Made by a program: the position numbers and the translations under genes | Notes under the pieces: generated by a model | Database searches by the model: none | What the model was told of the DNA's origin: nothing | Seen by the model: only the letters and a program-made list of their open reading frames with translations | In this document: piece after piece, positions 7,282 through 15,544 of the stretch | Layout: each line of letters starts with the position of its first letter | Position numbering within the stretch: position 1 is the stretch's first letter | Virus record (IMG/VR): IMGVR_UViG_3300037493_001409 | Span: 1-36,618 of that record | Source of the DNA: a virus | DNA length: 36,618 bases | Strand: one strand, 5' to 3'

Positions 7282-8192
7282 CTTTTTGGGTTGCAGGGGC
7301 CGCACTTGCAGGCGGTTTAATCGCATCTAGAGGCCAATCTAGTGCTGCATCAACACAAGCTGACGCTGCCCGTGAAGGTGCTGCCGTACAAGCGCAGTCG
7401 AATAAAGAAGCACTTGCCCTACAGCGGCAAATGTACGACGAGCAAAAGGCGTTACAAGAACCGTACCGTCAAGCTGGCCTGACTGCTCAAAATGCGCTGA
7501 TGCAAAAGTTGGGTTTGGGAGGTGATAAAACTGCTGCGGACTATGGTGCAGCAAACAAACAATTTTCAATGGCTGGTTTTGACCCCAATTCATTGATGAA
7601 GAATTTTAGCGCGTCTGATTTTCAACAAGACCCAGGCTACGCTTTTAGACTGTCCGAAGGTTTGAAAACGCTGCAAAGCAATGCCCGTGCAAGAGGCGGT
7701 GCAGTTTCAGGCGCTACCATGAAGGGCGCAGTAAATTATGCGGGTGATGCTGCATCACAAGAGTACCAAAATGCCTTTAACCGTTATCAGGCAGGCCGCG
7801 CTACGCAAGGTCAAGAGTATGGGAATGCGTTTAATCGGTTTCAAACCAATCGCACTAATATGCTTCAGCCCCTTGGTAACTTGATGGCATCTGGTCAGAA
7901 TGCAGCCAGCAACCAAGGCGCTGCTGCTGGTTCTTACGGATCGTCTGGTGCAAATCTGATGACAGGTGCTGGTCAGGCAATGGCTGGGGGTATTACAGGT
8001 GCTGGTCAAGCAACTGCTGCTGGTCAGTTAGGGTTTGGCAATACGATCAGTAATGCGCTGAATACGGGTGCAAGCGCGTATCAAAACCAACAAAACTTTA
8101 ATCAGTATTTGGCTTCTAGGCAACCGTCTTATGGCTATATGCCTTCTAATTATGATACGACAGTACCTATGCAACCTGGTGGAGGTTATTAA
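7278..8192 (+). CDS. DNA ejection (pilot) protein, P22 gp7-like position
   Basis: 304 residues. The N-terminus is a hydrophobic Gly/Ala helix (WVAGAALAGGLIASRG), followed by an Ala/Gln-rich helical region (25-65), a middle with DPGYAFRLSEGLKTLQSNARARGG, which recurs in phage ejection proteins, and a long Gly/Ala/Ser/Asn-rich low-complexity tail. Such proteins leave the virion with the DNA and help build a channel across the envelope. It is the first of three consecutive ejection-type genes (7278-12357), matching the gp7-gp20-gp16 trio of P22 in number. The start overlaps the cupin stop (ATGA). Confidence 0.82.
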   Translation: MTFWVAGAALAGGLIASRGQSSAASTQADAAREGAAVQAQSNKEALALQRQMYDEQKALQEPYRQAGLTAQNALMQKLGLGGDKTAADYGAANKQFSMAGFDPNSLMKNFSASDFQQDPGYAFRLSEGLKTLQSNARARGGAVSGATMKGAVNYAGDAASQEYQNAFNRYQAGRATQGQEYGNAFNRFQTNRTNMLQPLGNLMASGQNAASNQGAAAGSYGSSGANLMTGAGQAMAGGITGAGQATAAGQLGFGNTISNALNTGASAYQNQQNFNQYLASRQPSYGYMPSNYDTTVPMQPGGGY

Positions 8193-8194
8193 TC

Positions 8195-9517
8195 ATGGCT
8201 GATCTCAACGCCCTAATTGCCCAAGGCACACAGTTTCAAGCGCCTGTCAATCCATTTGTCCAATATGCACAGATGCAACAGTTGCAGCAAGGTGAACAAG
8301 CAAATCAACTGAATCAGATGAAGATGCAGGAGTATCAACGTGGCATGGAGGAAACCAATGCCATGAGGCGGCTTGACCCTAATTCTCCATCCTACCTTGC
8401 AGACATTACTCGTATCAACCCTGAAAAGGGGTTTGCCTTGGGTAAGATGAGACAAGAAGCTAAGACCGCAGGCACGGAAGGGCAGATTAAAGATACAAAA
8501 TTGATTGCTGATAAGTTGGCACTGTTACCTGACGCTTACCGTATGGCAGATACGCCAGAGGCATATTTAGCGTTGCATCAATCTGTACACGCTGATCCAG
8601 TGCTTGGGCCTTATCTTAAAAGTTTAGGCGCAACACCAGAAAAAGGCATGGCAACTTTGCAAAACGCAGTACAAACTGGAAAGTTTAACGAACTGCGTAT
8701 GGGGTCAATGCAGAGTGTTAGTCAATTGCTTGACAGCATGAAACCATTAACAGTAGCTGCTGGTAGTTCTGTGTACAACCCACAAGCAGGAACCTTTACC
8801 CAAGCACCACGATCGGAGCAATTGAAGACTCCTGCTGAAGAAGCCCAAGCAATTCGGTTGGCACAAGCTGGCCGTGCTCCTGCCCAACCTCGACCAGAAC
8901 AACCACCAGTCGCAGTGGTTGATCCAGTGACAGGTAAACAGGTGTTTGTTTCCCGTGAAGAGGCACTGAGGGGTCGAATGACTCCTGCTGCCTCAATGGA
9001 AGGATTGGCACCAAGGGAGATTCAGAAACGTGAATCTGTATTACCACAAGCAACATCGGCTGTTAAGGGCTTTGAAGCTAAGAGTGATAGCTTTGTTAAA
9101 GACCTTACAGCGTTGAGAGATCACCCCGGACTTAACCAGATCACCGGACTTGTTGCTGGGCGAGTGCCTGCTGTAACAGGTGCTGGAAGGGCTGCTCAGG
9201 CGTTGTACGATAAAGTGATAGCCAAGGGTGGGTTTCAAGCTCTCCAAGACCTTCGTGATGCGTCCAAGACGGGTGGTGCTTTGGGTAATGTGTCGAACCA
9301 AGAGGGTAAACAACTGGCATCGTCATTTGCCGCCATTAACCGCACACAGGATGCCAACGATATGAAAGCCGCACTCGATCAAGCAATTGCTGATGTGCAA
9401 GGTAGTCGCACACGGATTCGTGAAGCGTATGACCAAACCTACTCGTATAAGTCTGGTGGTTCACCTTCATCTGGTGCATCTGGTGGTGTTGACTCATCTA
9501 ACCCACTTCTTCGCTAA
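8195..9517 (+). CDS. DNA ejection protein, second of three
   Basis: 440 residues. The N-terminus (about 1-50) is Gln-rich and helical, with QYAQMQQLQQGEQANQLNQ. The middle is Ala/Pro/Gln-rich (about 190-250), and the C-terminal half carries a helical segment, GFEAKSDSFVKDLTALRDHPGLNQITGLVAGRV, and a conserved-looking end (AIADVQGSRTRIREAYDQTY). The architecture and place fit a P22 gp20-like ejection protein, but there is no clear sequence signature; the call rests on gene order and composition. It starts two bases after the previous stop. Confidence 0.75.
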   Translation: MADLNALIAQGTQFQAPVNPFVQYAQMQQLQQGEQANQLNQMKMQEYQRGMEETNAMRRLDPNSPSYLADITRINPEKGFALGKMRQEAKTAGTEGQIKDTKLIADKLALLPDAYRMADTPEAYLALHQSVHADPVLGPYLKSLGATPEKGMATLQNAVQTGKFNELRMGSMQSVSQLLDSMKPLTVAAGSSVYNPQAGTFTQAPRSEQLKTPAEEAQAIRLAQAGRAPAQPRPEQPPVAVVDPVTGKQVFVSREEALRGRMTPAASMEGLAPREIQKRESVLPQATSAVKGFEAKSDSFVKDLTALRDHPGLNQITGLVAGRVPAVTGAGRAAQALYDKVIAKGGFQALQDLRDASKTGGALGNVSNQEGKQLASSFAAINRTQDANDMKAALDQAIADVQGSRTRIREAYDQTYSYKSGGSPSSGASGGVDSSNPLLR

Positions 9518-9525
9518 GGATTGAA

Positions 9526-12357
9526 ATGGCAGACCTATCATCTCTTCTTAAAGACCCTAACTACACTGGCGCTAATGATGCGACGAAGCAAGCCATATTT
9601 GATAAGTTTTCACAACAAGATGTAAACTTTACAGGCGCTAATCCGCAAACACAATCTGCGATTCGCGCCAAGTTTGGTTTAACCAATGCACCCGCAGCAG
9701 CACCCTCTGAATGGGACACTACAACTGGCCCTCAGATTGGTATGCCGCCTGAAAGTGGAATACCTACTGGTCGTAAACGCGGTATGTTAGATATTTTGTC
9801 TGCGCCTTTTGAAATGGGGCAGGAATTGTCGCAAAAACCTCGCGCTGAACAAGCGGCGTTTATTGCGCCAACAGTAGAAGCGTTGGGTGCAGCGGGTGGA
9901 GGCGCTCTAGGCTCTATGGCAGGGCCACCAGGTGCAATTGCTGGCGCTGGTGCTGGTTATGCGGCTGCCAAAGGTTTAATGCGGAGTCTTGCGGGTACAA
10001 ATTTGCAAGGCACTATTCCTGAAATCGGATTGCAAGTTGGAACTGATGTAGCCACGGGTGCGTTGCAAGAAGGTATTGGGCGTGCTGCTGTTCCTGCACT
10101 TGGAAAAGCTATAGGGTATGTTGGCCCCAAACTTGGAAAAATGTATGAAGGCGCAAAAAACATCGTAATGCCTTCAGGTTTAAAAACCTCTGGTCTTGCA
10201 GATGCTTTGGAAAACAATCCCGTGTTAATGGGACAAGTTAAAAGTCTGCTGGAGCAAGGCAAAACGATAGAGCAAGCCGCAGCTATTACTAATAGTCCGG
10301 GACTTGCTACTTTTGCCAAAACAGCGCGTAATGCGTCAAGTTCTACCCAACGGCTTTACAACGAGTTGGATGATGCTTTACGAGCCACTCAAACTAACCA
10401 ACTTGCAACTGCTGCTCAAAATGTCAATGCACTAACGCAACAGAACTTGCCTTTGGCTACAGCTTCACCGACTGCGCCTCGCCGTGCAGTACAACAAGCA
10501 TTGGCTGGTGAAGCCGCCACGTTGCAGGGTCAAAAAGCCGCCATGACAGGTCAATTGACCGCTGAACAGCAGGCCGCAGAAGCTGCGCTTGCTGGACAAC
10601 GCCAAGGTGTTGAAACTGGCATAACTAACGTCAGCCAATTAGAAACTGGTCAAGCCTTGGCAAAAGCTAGTGAAGCCGTTCTTGAAAATACTCGGCGCAC
10701 TGTGACTGGCCCTGCGTATCAAGCGGCGTTTGAGGCTGCACCAGAAGCCACCATCAATTTGTCAGGCTTGGCAGGAGTAGCTAAAGGCCAGCGCGGTGAA
10801 CTGCTCACCCAACTGAAAGGTTTAGCGCCTAATTCTGCTGCTTTGTTGGAACGCTATGGCCCAAGGGAAGTTGAGTCTATGGTGCAAGGTGTACCTGTAA
10901 AGCAGACTATTCCTCCTGCGCCTATTACGCTGGAAGAAGCACACGCCATTCGTCAAGCTATTAACATTGACCGGGCAGCACTCAAAGGTTCTAATGAATC
11001 TGGCGCAAACATTACTCGCGCCCGGCTCAGTGAACTGTACGATTCGCTGAATTCAGCTATTAATCGTGATGTTGCGCCAGAAGCTAAAGCATTGTTTGAA
11101 GATGCCAATACTCTGTTTAAAGAACGTATCGTTGATGTCTTTCGTACAGGACAACCTTCTAATCTGACACGCACCAGCACACTGAATCAACCCATGCTTT
11201 TGCCTGGGGATATTGTCAGTAAAGCCATGGCAGACGAAGGCAGTACCATGCAATTCTTGAAAGTATTCAAGCAAGATGCAGCGGCAATGCAAAATTTGAA
11301 AACTGGCGTAGAAGACTTGTACCGTCAACAAGTTCTGGCTGGTGGTAAAGCAGCTACACCTGAAGCCCACGCTAAGTTTATGTTTGATAATGCCAAACAA
11401 CTAGGCGCATTGGATAGCGCTGGTTTGGGAATGAGTACCAGGCTTAATCAAATTGGTGGTCAGATTAAAGGTTTGACAACGGCTGAACAAACCTTGGCAG
11501 CGCAAGGTAAAGCTATTCCAAGCAAAGTGGCAGAAGCGTTTAAAGCAGAAGATGAAGCCCTGAATCTGGCTTCTACTACGTTGGGATTTAAGCAAACCGA
11601 CAAACTGCGTTCGGCTATCGTATCCAACCCTGAAACCGCAGGGCAAGCCTTATCGCGCATGGATGCACCAGCCAAGTCTTCACTGGCTCGGGGTGTTATG
11701 CAGGATGCTGGAAAAGCCTCTGACCCATTGAAACACTTGACTGACAATGAGTCAGGCATTATGCGGGTGCTGAAAGCCAATGACCCGAAAACCGCCCAAT
11801 CTACGTTTACCGCAGCTAAAGATGCAGCGGAACTGGCTAAGATTATTGAAGAAACAGGCAATAAGTTAGGTATGAAAACGCCAACTAACGCTATGGTTAC
11901 TCAGCAAAATCTGTCTAAGTTAACGCAAGATTTACCCCAAGTCCGTGCAGTGGTCAAAGATATTCAAGATCAGTTAGCCCAAGGTAAAACGTTTGATGAA
12001 TTGGCAGCACAAGGTTCTTTAGGCAAAAACTCTGCCTTGAGATTGTTTCGGGAAGAAACTACCCCCCATATTTTTCCGTTAAACAAAATATGGTCTATCG
12101 CTAATATGGTGTTGGGTCGTTTAGAAGGACGGATTGATAAAAAGTTGGCAGTTGAGATTGCCACTGAGTTATCCAATTCAGCCACCGCAGCGGCGGCAGT
12201 GGGTAAAGCCCAAGCAAAACAATTAGGTGCTGGTGCAACCAGTAAAGAAGTTGCCAGCAGGCTTAACCAATTTGTTTCACCATCTGCGACTGGAGTTGCC
12301 ATTGGTAACGCCCTAGCCCCGACTCCAAGAATTGAGCTGAGTGGTATGGCTAATTAG
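9526..12357 (+). CDS. Large DNA ejection protein, third of three
   Basis: 943 residues, the largest protein of the genome. The N-terminus has two imperfect repeats of about 22 residues, NYTGANDATKQAIFDKF and NFTGANPQTQSAIRAKF, a motif found at the start of many phage internal proteins. Residues about 115-160 form a Gly/Ala-rich hydrophobic stretch (GAAGGGALGSMAGPPGAIAGAGAGYAAA), which could insert into membrane. The remainder is long, helical and Ala/Gln/Lys-rich. This fits the large internal protein (gp16-like) ejected into the cell ahead of DNA. I see no lysozyme or transglycosylase motif in it. Start preceded by AAGGATTGAA. Confidence 0.82.
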   Translation: MADLSSLLKDPNYTGANDATKQAIFDKFSQQDVNFTGANPQTQSAIRAKFGLTNAPAAAPSEWDTTTGPQIGMPPESGIPTGRKRGMLDILSAPFEMGQELSQKPRAEQAAFIAPTVEALGAAGGGALGSMAGPPGAIAGAGAGYAAAKGLMRSLAGTNLQGTIPEIGLQVGTDVATGALQEGIGRAAVPALGKAIGYVGPKLGKMYEGAKNIVMPSGLKTSGLADALENNPVLMGQVKSLLEQGKTIEQAAAITNSPGLATFAKTARNASSSTQRLYNELDDALRATQTNQLATAAQNVNALTQQNLPLATASPTAPRRAVQQALAGEAATLQGQKAAMTGQLTAEQQAAEAALAGQRQGVETGITNVSQLETGQALAKASEAVLENTRRTVTGPAYQAAFEAAPEATINLSGLAGVAKGQRGELLTQLKGLAPNSAALLERYGPREVESMVQGVPVKQTIPPAPITLEEAHAIRQAINIDRAALKGSNESGANITRARLSELYDSLNSAINRDVAPEAKALFEDANTLFKERIVDVFRTGQPSNLTRTSTLNQPMLLPGDIVSKAMADEGSTMQFLKVFKQDAAAMQNLKTGVEDLYRQQVLAGGKAATPEAHAKFMFDNAKQLGALDSAGLGMSTRLNQIGGQIKGLTTAEQTLAAQGKAIPSKVAEAFKAEDEALNLASTTLGFKQTDKLRSAIVSNPETAGQALSRMDAPAKSSLARGVMQDAGKASDPLKHLTDNESGIMRVLKANDPKTAQSTFTAAKDAAELAKIIEETGNKLGMKTPTNAMVTQQNLSKLTQDLPQVRAVVKDIQDQLAQGKTFDELAAQGSLGKNSALRLFREETTPHIFPLNKIWSIANMVLGRLEGRIDKKLAVEIATELSNSATAAAAVGKAQAKQLGAGATSKEVASRLNQFVSPSATGVAIGNALAPTPRIELSGMAN

Positions 12358-12399
12358 TTAATGGTCTAAAATGTCAAAAATCATTACTTGACCCACATC

Positions 12400-12828
12400 A
12401 TGACATCAGACTCCTTAAATCGGCGTGCTTCAGATCGCAGACCACCTGACATTGAGGGCATGATTGCCGAAGAAAATGACCCAAAGCAAAGGGCATTTCT
12501 GATTGTGATGAACACGATGAACCAGAACCTAGTTGCTAATACTGAAACAATTCGTGTCATTAGTAGCAAGTTAGACGGACACTTGAGCAACTACGACATT
12601 CAGACAAAGTTGGAACAAGAATGGGTCAACAAGGGCAAAGGAATGTGGAAAGTGCTGGCATGGGTATTGGGCATCGTGCAAACTGTAGTTCTGCTTGTAT
12701 GCGTGCAACTGCGTACCGACCTAGCTGGCATCCATACAACCCTCACCATCATTGCTCAGGAAAATGCCATGCAGGAAGCGCGTTTAAACGGCATGGATAA
12801 AATATTGCCCAATGGTAACAAGCCTTAA
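12400..12828 (+). CDS. Single-span membrane protein of the lysis region
   Basis: 142 residues with one clear membrane segment (about 83-104, WKVLAWVLGIVQTVVLLVCVQL), a charged cytoplasmic-type N-terminus and a helical C-terminus. A TTG four codons earlier is possible, but ATG at 12400 is preferred; neither has a strong ribosome-binding site. It lies just before the lysozyme region and its last codons overlap the ATG of the broken lysozyme. Possible roles are a spanin-like or holin/antiholin accessory protein; the sequence does not decide. Confidence 0.7.
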   Translation: MTSDSLNRRASDRRPPDIEGMIAEENDPKQRAFLIVMNTMNQNLVANTETIRVISSKLDGHLSNYDIQTKLEQEWVNKGKGMWKVLAWVLGIVQTVVLLVCVQLRTDLAGIHTTLTIIAQENAMQEARLNGMDKILPNGNKP

Positions 12829-12931
12829 CGAGCAACTCAGGCGCGACGAAGGTGAAGTCTTATCGGCTTACCCTGACAGCCTTGAACCTTTTTTTAGGGT
12901 CGCGGCCTTTTCAATTGGCCATCCCTCATGA
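12812..12931 (+). pseudogene. Truncated lysozyme N-terminus (disrupted by HNH insertion)
   Basis: A 39-codon open frame starting MVTSLNEQLRRDEGE. Residues 7-24 (EQLRRDEGEVLSAYPDSL) closely match residues 12-29 of the intact lysozyme at 13530 (EQLRRDEGEILYAYADSL), including the catalytic Glu (E13) and Asp (D22) at the T4-lysozyme spacing. Homology stops at about 12883, before the position of the catalytic Thr; the remaining codons (from EPFFRV) are antisense to the HNH gene. The nucleotide sequence differs from the intact copy mainly at synonymous sites, so it is an old or foreign allele, not a fresh duplication. It can encode no active enzyme. Confidence 0.85.
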
Positions 12932-13500
12932 AGACGGCTGTGCATGAGGGTAACGGGTATGCCGTTCCGTTTTGCGATTTGGCTCCACGCCTCGCCTTGG
13001 TCATTTTTCAAAACAAACCGTCTGTTAATGTTCTGCGTCAATGCAGTGGCCCAAGTGCAATTTTCAGGCGAGTAGTTCCCGTTCACGTCTTTTCGCTCAA
13101 TGGATAACGCATCGTCATAGCCGCTGACTAAAGCCCAATCTCGAAATGGAACAAATGAACTCCACTCGCTGCAAATTGATATGCCACGCCCTGCGTAATT
13201 TTTGTAGCTGGATGTGTTTGGGTTGGTGCATCGGGTACGCATGGCTTTCCATATTCTGTGCAGCCGCGTTCCAGAGCCTCCGTGCGTTAGCAGCGGCTTG
13301 TTTAATTCCAAAGCGCATCCGCACGAAGCACTTTTCCCAGCTCTTAAATCGCATCCTGATGGTGTTCCGCTTTTCCCACACTCGCACAGGCATGACCACA
13401 GAGCAGCCCCTTTTGGGGAGTTTCCATTCTGCTTTATTACAGTCCATCGGCCAAAAACTTGTCCGGTTAAATCAATCAGTCTTGAGTTTTTAGTCATCAT
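12868..13500 (-). CDS. HNH-type homing endonuclease (free-standing)
   Basis: 210 residues on the strand opposite to the late operon. The N-terminal part (LTGQVFGRWTVI, then C37, C39, C41 and C60-G-C62) looks like a zinc-binding module. The core has YKNYAGRGISIC (99-110) followed by SIERKDVNGNYSPENCTWAT (133-152) and QNINRR, the arrangement of the phage HNH/AP2-type endonuclease family, whose His-Me finger cuts one specific site. A helix-turn-helix-like C-terminus (WSQIAKRNGIPVTLMHSRLHEGWP) may bind DNA. Its stop codon lies inside the lysozyme fragment. It starts MMTK with no ribosome-binding site but a good extended -10 element just upstream. Neighbours show that it interrupted a lysozyme gene. 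Confidence 0.85.
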   Translation of the reverse strand: MMTKNSRLIDLTGQVFGRWTVIKQNGNSPKGAALWSCLCECGKSGTPSGCDLRAGKSASCGCALELNKPLLTHGGSGTRLHRIWKAMRTRCTNPNTSSYKNYAGRGISICSEWSSFVPFRDWALVSGYDDALSIERKDVNGNYSPENCTWATALTQNINRRFVLKNDQGEAWSQIAKRNGIPVTLMHSRLHEGWPIEKAATLKKGSRLSG

Positions 13501-13502
13501 TC

Positions 13503-13511
13503 ATTATATCA
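13503..13511 (-). promoter_or_regulatory. Extended -10 promoter for the HNH gene
   Basis: On the minus strand the sequence reads TGATATAAT, a perfect extended -10 (TGnTATAAT), ending 3 bases before the ATG at 13500. Transcription would start about at the first codon, giving a leaderless or nearly leaderless mRNA antisense to the lysis genes. No good -35 is visible, as is usual for extended -10 promoters. Confidence 0.5.
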
Positions 13512-13529
13512 AGACACGCTAGGATTTAT

Positions 13530-13970
13530 ATGGAAAACATCACCAAAATAACCAATATTTCAGAGCAATTACGAAGGGACGAAGGGGAAATTTTGTATGC
13601 CTACGCTGATTCTCTTTCATTCCTTACAATCGGGGTTGGACGCTTGATAGACAAGCGCCGTAACGGTGGCATTACACCCGAAGAATCTGCGTATCTTCTG
13701 AACAATGATATTCAGCGCAAGACCGCCGAAGTCTTCAAGGCTCTGCCTTGGGTGAAAGACCTAGATCAGATCAGGCTCAACGTCCTCATCAATATGGCGT
13801 TCCAGTTGGGCGTAGAAGGCTTGCTGGCGTTTAAAACCACCTTATCCCTAGTGCAGGGCGGCAATTACGACAAAGCCGCTGAGAACATGATTCTGAGCAA
13901 GTGGCACAGTCAGACACCAGAACGGTGTGAGCGCCTAGCGAAGCAGATGCGAACCGGGGTTTGGGTTTAA
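13530..13970 (+). CDS. Endolysin, T4-type lysozyme (GH24)
   Basis: 146 residues. The catalytic triad of T4-type lysozymes is visible as Glu18 (RRDEGE), Asp27 (YADSL) and Thr33 (FLTIGVG), with the same 9 and 6 residue spacing as T4 E11/D20/T26. The rest (YLLNNDIQRKTAEVFKALPW, RLNVLINMAFQLGVEGLLAFK, ERCERLAKQMRTGVW) fits the phage lysozyme family. It cleaves the glycan of peptidoglycan at the end of infection. No signal peptide or signal-anchor is seen, so it needs the holin for release. Start supported by AGGATTTAT. The stop overlaps the holin start (TAATG). It lies directly behind the HNH gene and likely is the functional copy that replaced the broken one. Confidence 0.93.
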   Translation: MENITKITNISEQLRRDEGEILYAYADSLSFLTIGVGRLIDKRRNGGITPEESAYLLNNDIQRKTAEVFKALPWVKDLDQIRLNVLINMAFQLGVEGLLAFKTTLSLVQGGNYDKAAENMILSKWHSQTPERCERLAKQMRTGVWV

Positions 13971-14485
13971 TGGATTGGCTTGCAACCCTCAAGTCAGTGG
14001 CCCCGACCGTAGCGGCGGCACTTTTTGGCCCATTGGGTGCGGTTGCCATAGCCTCTGTTGGTGAATTGTTGGGCGTGTCCGAGGCCACAAAAGATAAGAT
14101 AAGCGATATTATCTTAACTGGACAGATGACACCTGAGCAGGTTGGCAAGCTGAAAGAACTCGAACTGGAGTACCAGAACAACGAAAAGGAGCGTGGGTTC
14201 AAATACGCTGAACTCAGCTTCAAAGACCGTGACTCAGCACGCACCGCCAACGTGTCAGGAGGCACTCAGAAGCCTTTGTTCTGGTTAAGCCTGCTACTGC
14301 TATCAATTACCCTTGGCACAGAGTGCATGGTGCTGTTTAAAGGTTATCCCGAAGGCACAGACCCGCTAGTTGTTGGGCGTGTGCTTGGTTTGATGGATGC
14401 CGTTGCCATGCTCGTCCTTAGTTACTGGTACGGCACGACAAACGGTTCGGCTATGAAGACTGAACTACTCGTTGCGAAGACCTGA
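13970..14485 (+). CDS. Holin, GTA_holin_3TM-like
   Basis: 171 residues with three hydrophobic segments: an N-terminal Ala/Gly-rich one (about 8-36), a strong one in PLFWLSLLLLSITLGTECMVLF and one in VLGLMDAVAMLVLSYWYG. The sequence between (KDRDSARTANVSGGTQKPLFW) and the end (YGTTNGSAMKTELLVAKT) match what I recall of the three-helix holin family first described in gene-transfer agents. It would permeabilise the inner membrane so that the lysozyme escapes. ATG at 13970 overlaps the lysozyme stop and is preferred over a TTG three codons earlier. Its last 21 bases overlap the convergent gene at 14465. Confidence 0.85.
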   Translation: MDWLATLKSVAPTVAAALFGPLGAVAIASVGELLGVSEATKDKISDIILTGQMTPEQVGKLKELELEYQNNEKERGFKYAELSFKDRDSARTANVSGGTQKPLFWLSLLLLSITLGTECMVLFKGYPEGTDPLVVGRVLGLMDAVAMLVLSYWYGTTNGSAMKTELLVAKT

Positions 14486-14707
14486 GCGAGATTCCAAGCA
14501 CTCAATCAGCTTCTCAAGATAGTGCCGCGCCTTCTGCACATCCTTCAGCCCGTCCTTGTCCTTGTACCTGGCGATGTACTTCAGCACATTACCCCGCAGG
14601 AAGCCTTCAAATTGCTCTGGACTCATCCATGCTTCCATTGCCTCCCAAGGTTGCACTTTCTTACTGGTGTAATGGTCGCCACCAACTTGTATCTCATTTG
14701 CACTCAT
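14465..14707 (-). CDS. DUF3310 family protein (SaV-like)
   Basis: 80 residues. QVGGDHYTSKKVQPWEAMEAW followed by FLRGNVLKYIARYKDKDGLKDVQKARHYLEKLIE is the signature of DUF3310, a small helical family widespread in phages, sometimes labelled a nucleotide kinase without firm proof. It is the last gene of the minus-strand operon and its start overlaps the upstream stop (ATGA at 14704-14707). No terminator follows; the 3' end runs 21 bases into the holin gene on the other strand. Confidence 0.88.
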   Translation of the reverse strand: MSANEIQVGGDHYTSKKVQPWEAMEAWMSPEQFEGFLRGNVLKYIARYKDKDGLKDVQKARHYLEKLIECLESRSGLRNE

Positions 14708-15174
14708 GTCGTCGCCTTAGTTAATTGAATATCATGTGGTTTTGGCTTTCCCGCCAGTATTGCGTGTAATCTCTTTTCAGTGACACGGTGACAGTGAATC
14801 ATGGTTCTGGCAGGCAGCGACTCCAAGACCATTGAGTAGTCTTCAAGGATGGCCCGCACCGCCTGAATGCCAGCGCCAGTAAGACGGATTGACTTACCAG
14901 CAAAGCTACGCTGTCCAGCCTCTGCCAAGGCGCGAATAGCATCAAACAGTAAATGGTTGCTATCGTCCACCCGTCCACCTTCAATCAAGGTTTCCATGAG
15001 GTTTACCGCATCGGAGCAGACCGCCCAATCATCTTTCGTTGGCTCAACGGCTGTCTCAAGTGCAGCCAGGCCACTCCACATCCGAGTCAACTGGTGGCGG
15101 CGTTGCTTCTCATTCATGGGTTCCGTGGGGCTGGCAAGCATGGCATCCCACATCGAGTATGTTTCTTTTTTCAT
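14704..15174 (-). CDS. Hypothetical early protein
   Basis: 156 residues starting MKKETYSMWDAMLASPTEPM. A TTG 11 codons upstream is possible, but ATG at 15174 overlaps the stop of the upstream gene as ATGA, the pattern used all along this operon, so it is preferred. The protein is helical and soluble, with conserved-looking stretches (TKDDWAVCSDAVNLMETLIEGG; LTGAGIQAVRAILEDYSMVLESL). I recall similar unnamed proteins in other phages of proteobacteria but no function. No enzyme motif is seen. Confidence 0.75.
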   Translation of the reverse strand: MKKETYSMWDAMLASPTEPMNEKQRRHQLTRMWSGLAALETAVEPTKDDWAVCSDAVNLMETLIEGGRVDDSNHLLFDAIRALAEAGQRSFAGKSIRLTGAGIQAVRAILEDYSMVLESLPARTMIHCHRVTEKRLHAILAGKPKPHDIQLTKATT

Positions 15175-15404
15175 CTTTTCTTGGGCAGTGACTGCCAGTG
15201 TGTCCAAAATTGTTCACCCTTGTATGGGCCATAAGAAGCAACACCACCAGAACTAAGCAATTGCAGCTTGACGTTGCGAGGGGTATTGACACCAATGGGA
15301 AGCCAATAAACTTCGGTACTGACTGCGACAGTCTGGTCAGTGTTGAGTGTGTGTGTACAAGTGCGGCCTTGGTCACACTTTTGATTGCATGGTGGGCAAG
15401 TCAT
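15171..15404 (-). CDS. Cys-rich small protein
   Basis: 77 residues starting MTCPPCNQKCDQGRTCTH: four cysteines (3, 6, 10, 16) in the first 16 residues suggest a metal-binding knuckle. The remainder is polar with VYWLPIGVNTPRNVKLQLLSSGGVASYGPYKGEQFWTHW, a pattern I know from small phage proteins of unknown role. Start chosen for the GGAAAGG ribosome-binding site and the ATGA overlap with the upstream stop (15401-15404). Confidence 0.75.
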   Translation of the reverse strand: MTCPPCNQKCDQGRTCTHTLNTDQTVAVSTEVYWLPIGVNTPRNVKLQLLSSGGVASYGPYKGEQFWTHWQSLPKKR

Positions 15405-15544
15405 TTTGTGCCTTTCCAAATTCTGTATTGCATCCAGACCGCACATTGCGTCCGTTTATAACCAGCAGCCCGAATCTTTTTATAGGCATCTGCACGGTTA
15501 TGAGCGTGAAGCACAATGTCGATTTCTGCGTCAGTCCATTTCAT
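15401..15544 (-). CDS. Small putative helix-turn-helix protein
   Basis: 47 residues: MKWTDAEIDIVLHAHNRADAY... AAGYKRTQCAVWMQYRIW. The spacing of W3, the two short helices and the W/R-rich last helix resembles a SANT/Myb-like or homeodomain-like DNA-binding unit. A longer frame upstream exists, but the ATG at 15544 overlaps the stop of the membrane microprotein as ATGA, so the short form is likely right. Could regulate early genes; no direct evidence. Confidence 0.6.
   Translation of the reverse strand: MKWTDAEIDIVLHAHNRADAYKKIRAAGYKRTQCAVWMQYRIWKGTK

Noticed and set aside
12868-13522. Plus-strand open frames (102-115 residues) opposite the HNH gene
   Set aside because: They have no ribosome-binding sites and no family features; the HNH motifs are clear on the minus strand.
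12812-13620. Group I intron or split lysozyme gene
   Set aside because: The downstream lysozyme has its own start, ribosome-binding site and complete catalytic triad, and repeats the N-terminus instead of continuing it. The insert encodes an antisense gene up to both edges, leaving no room for an intron core.
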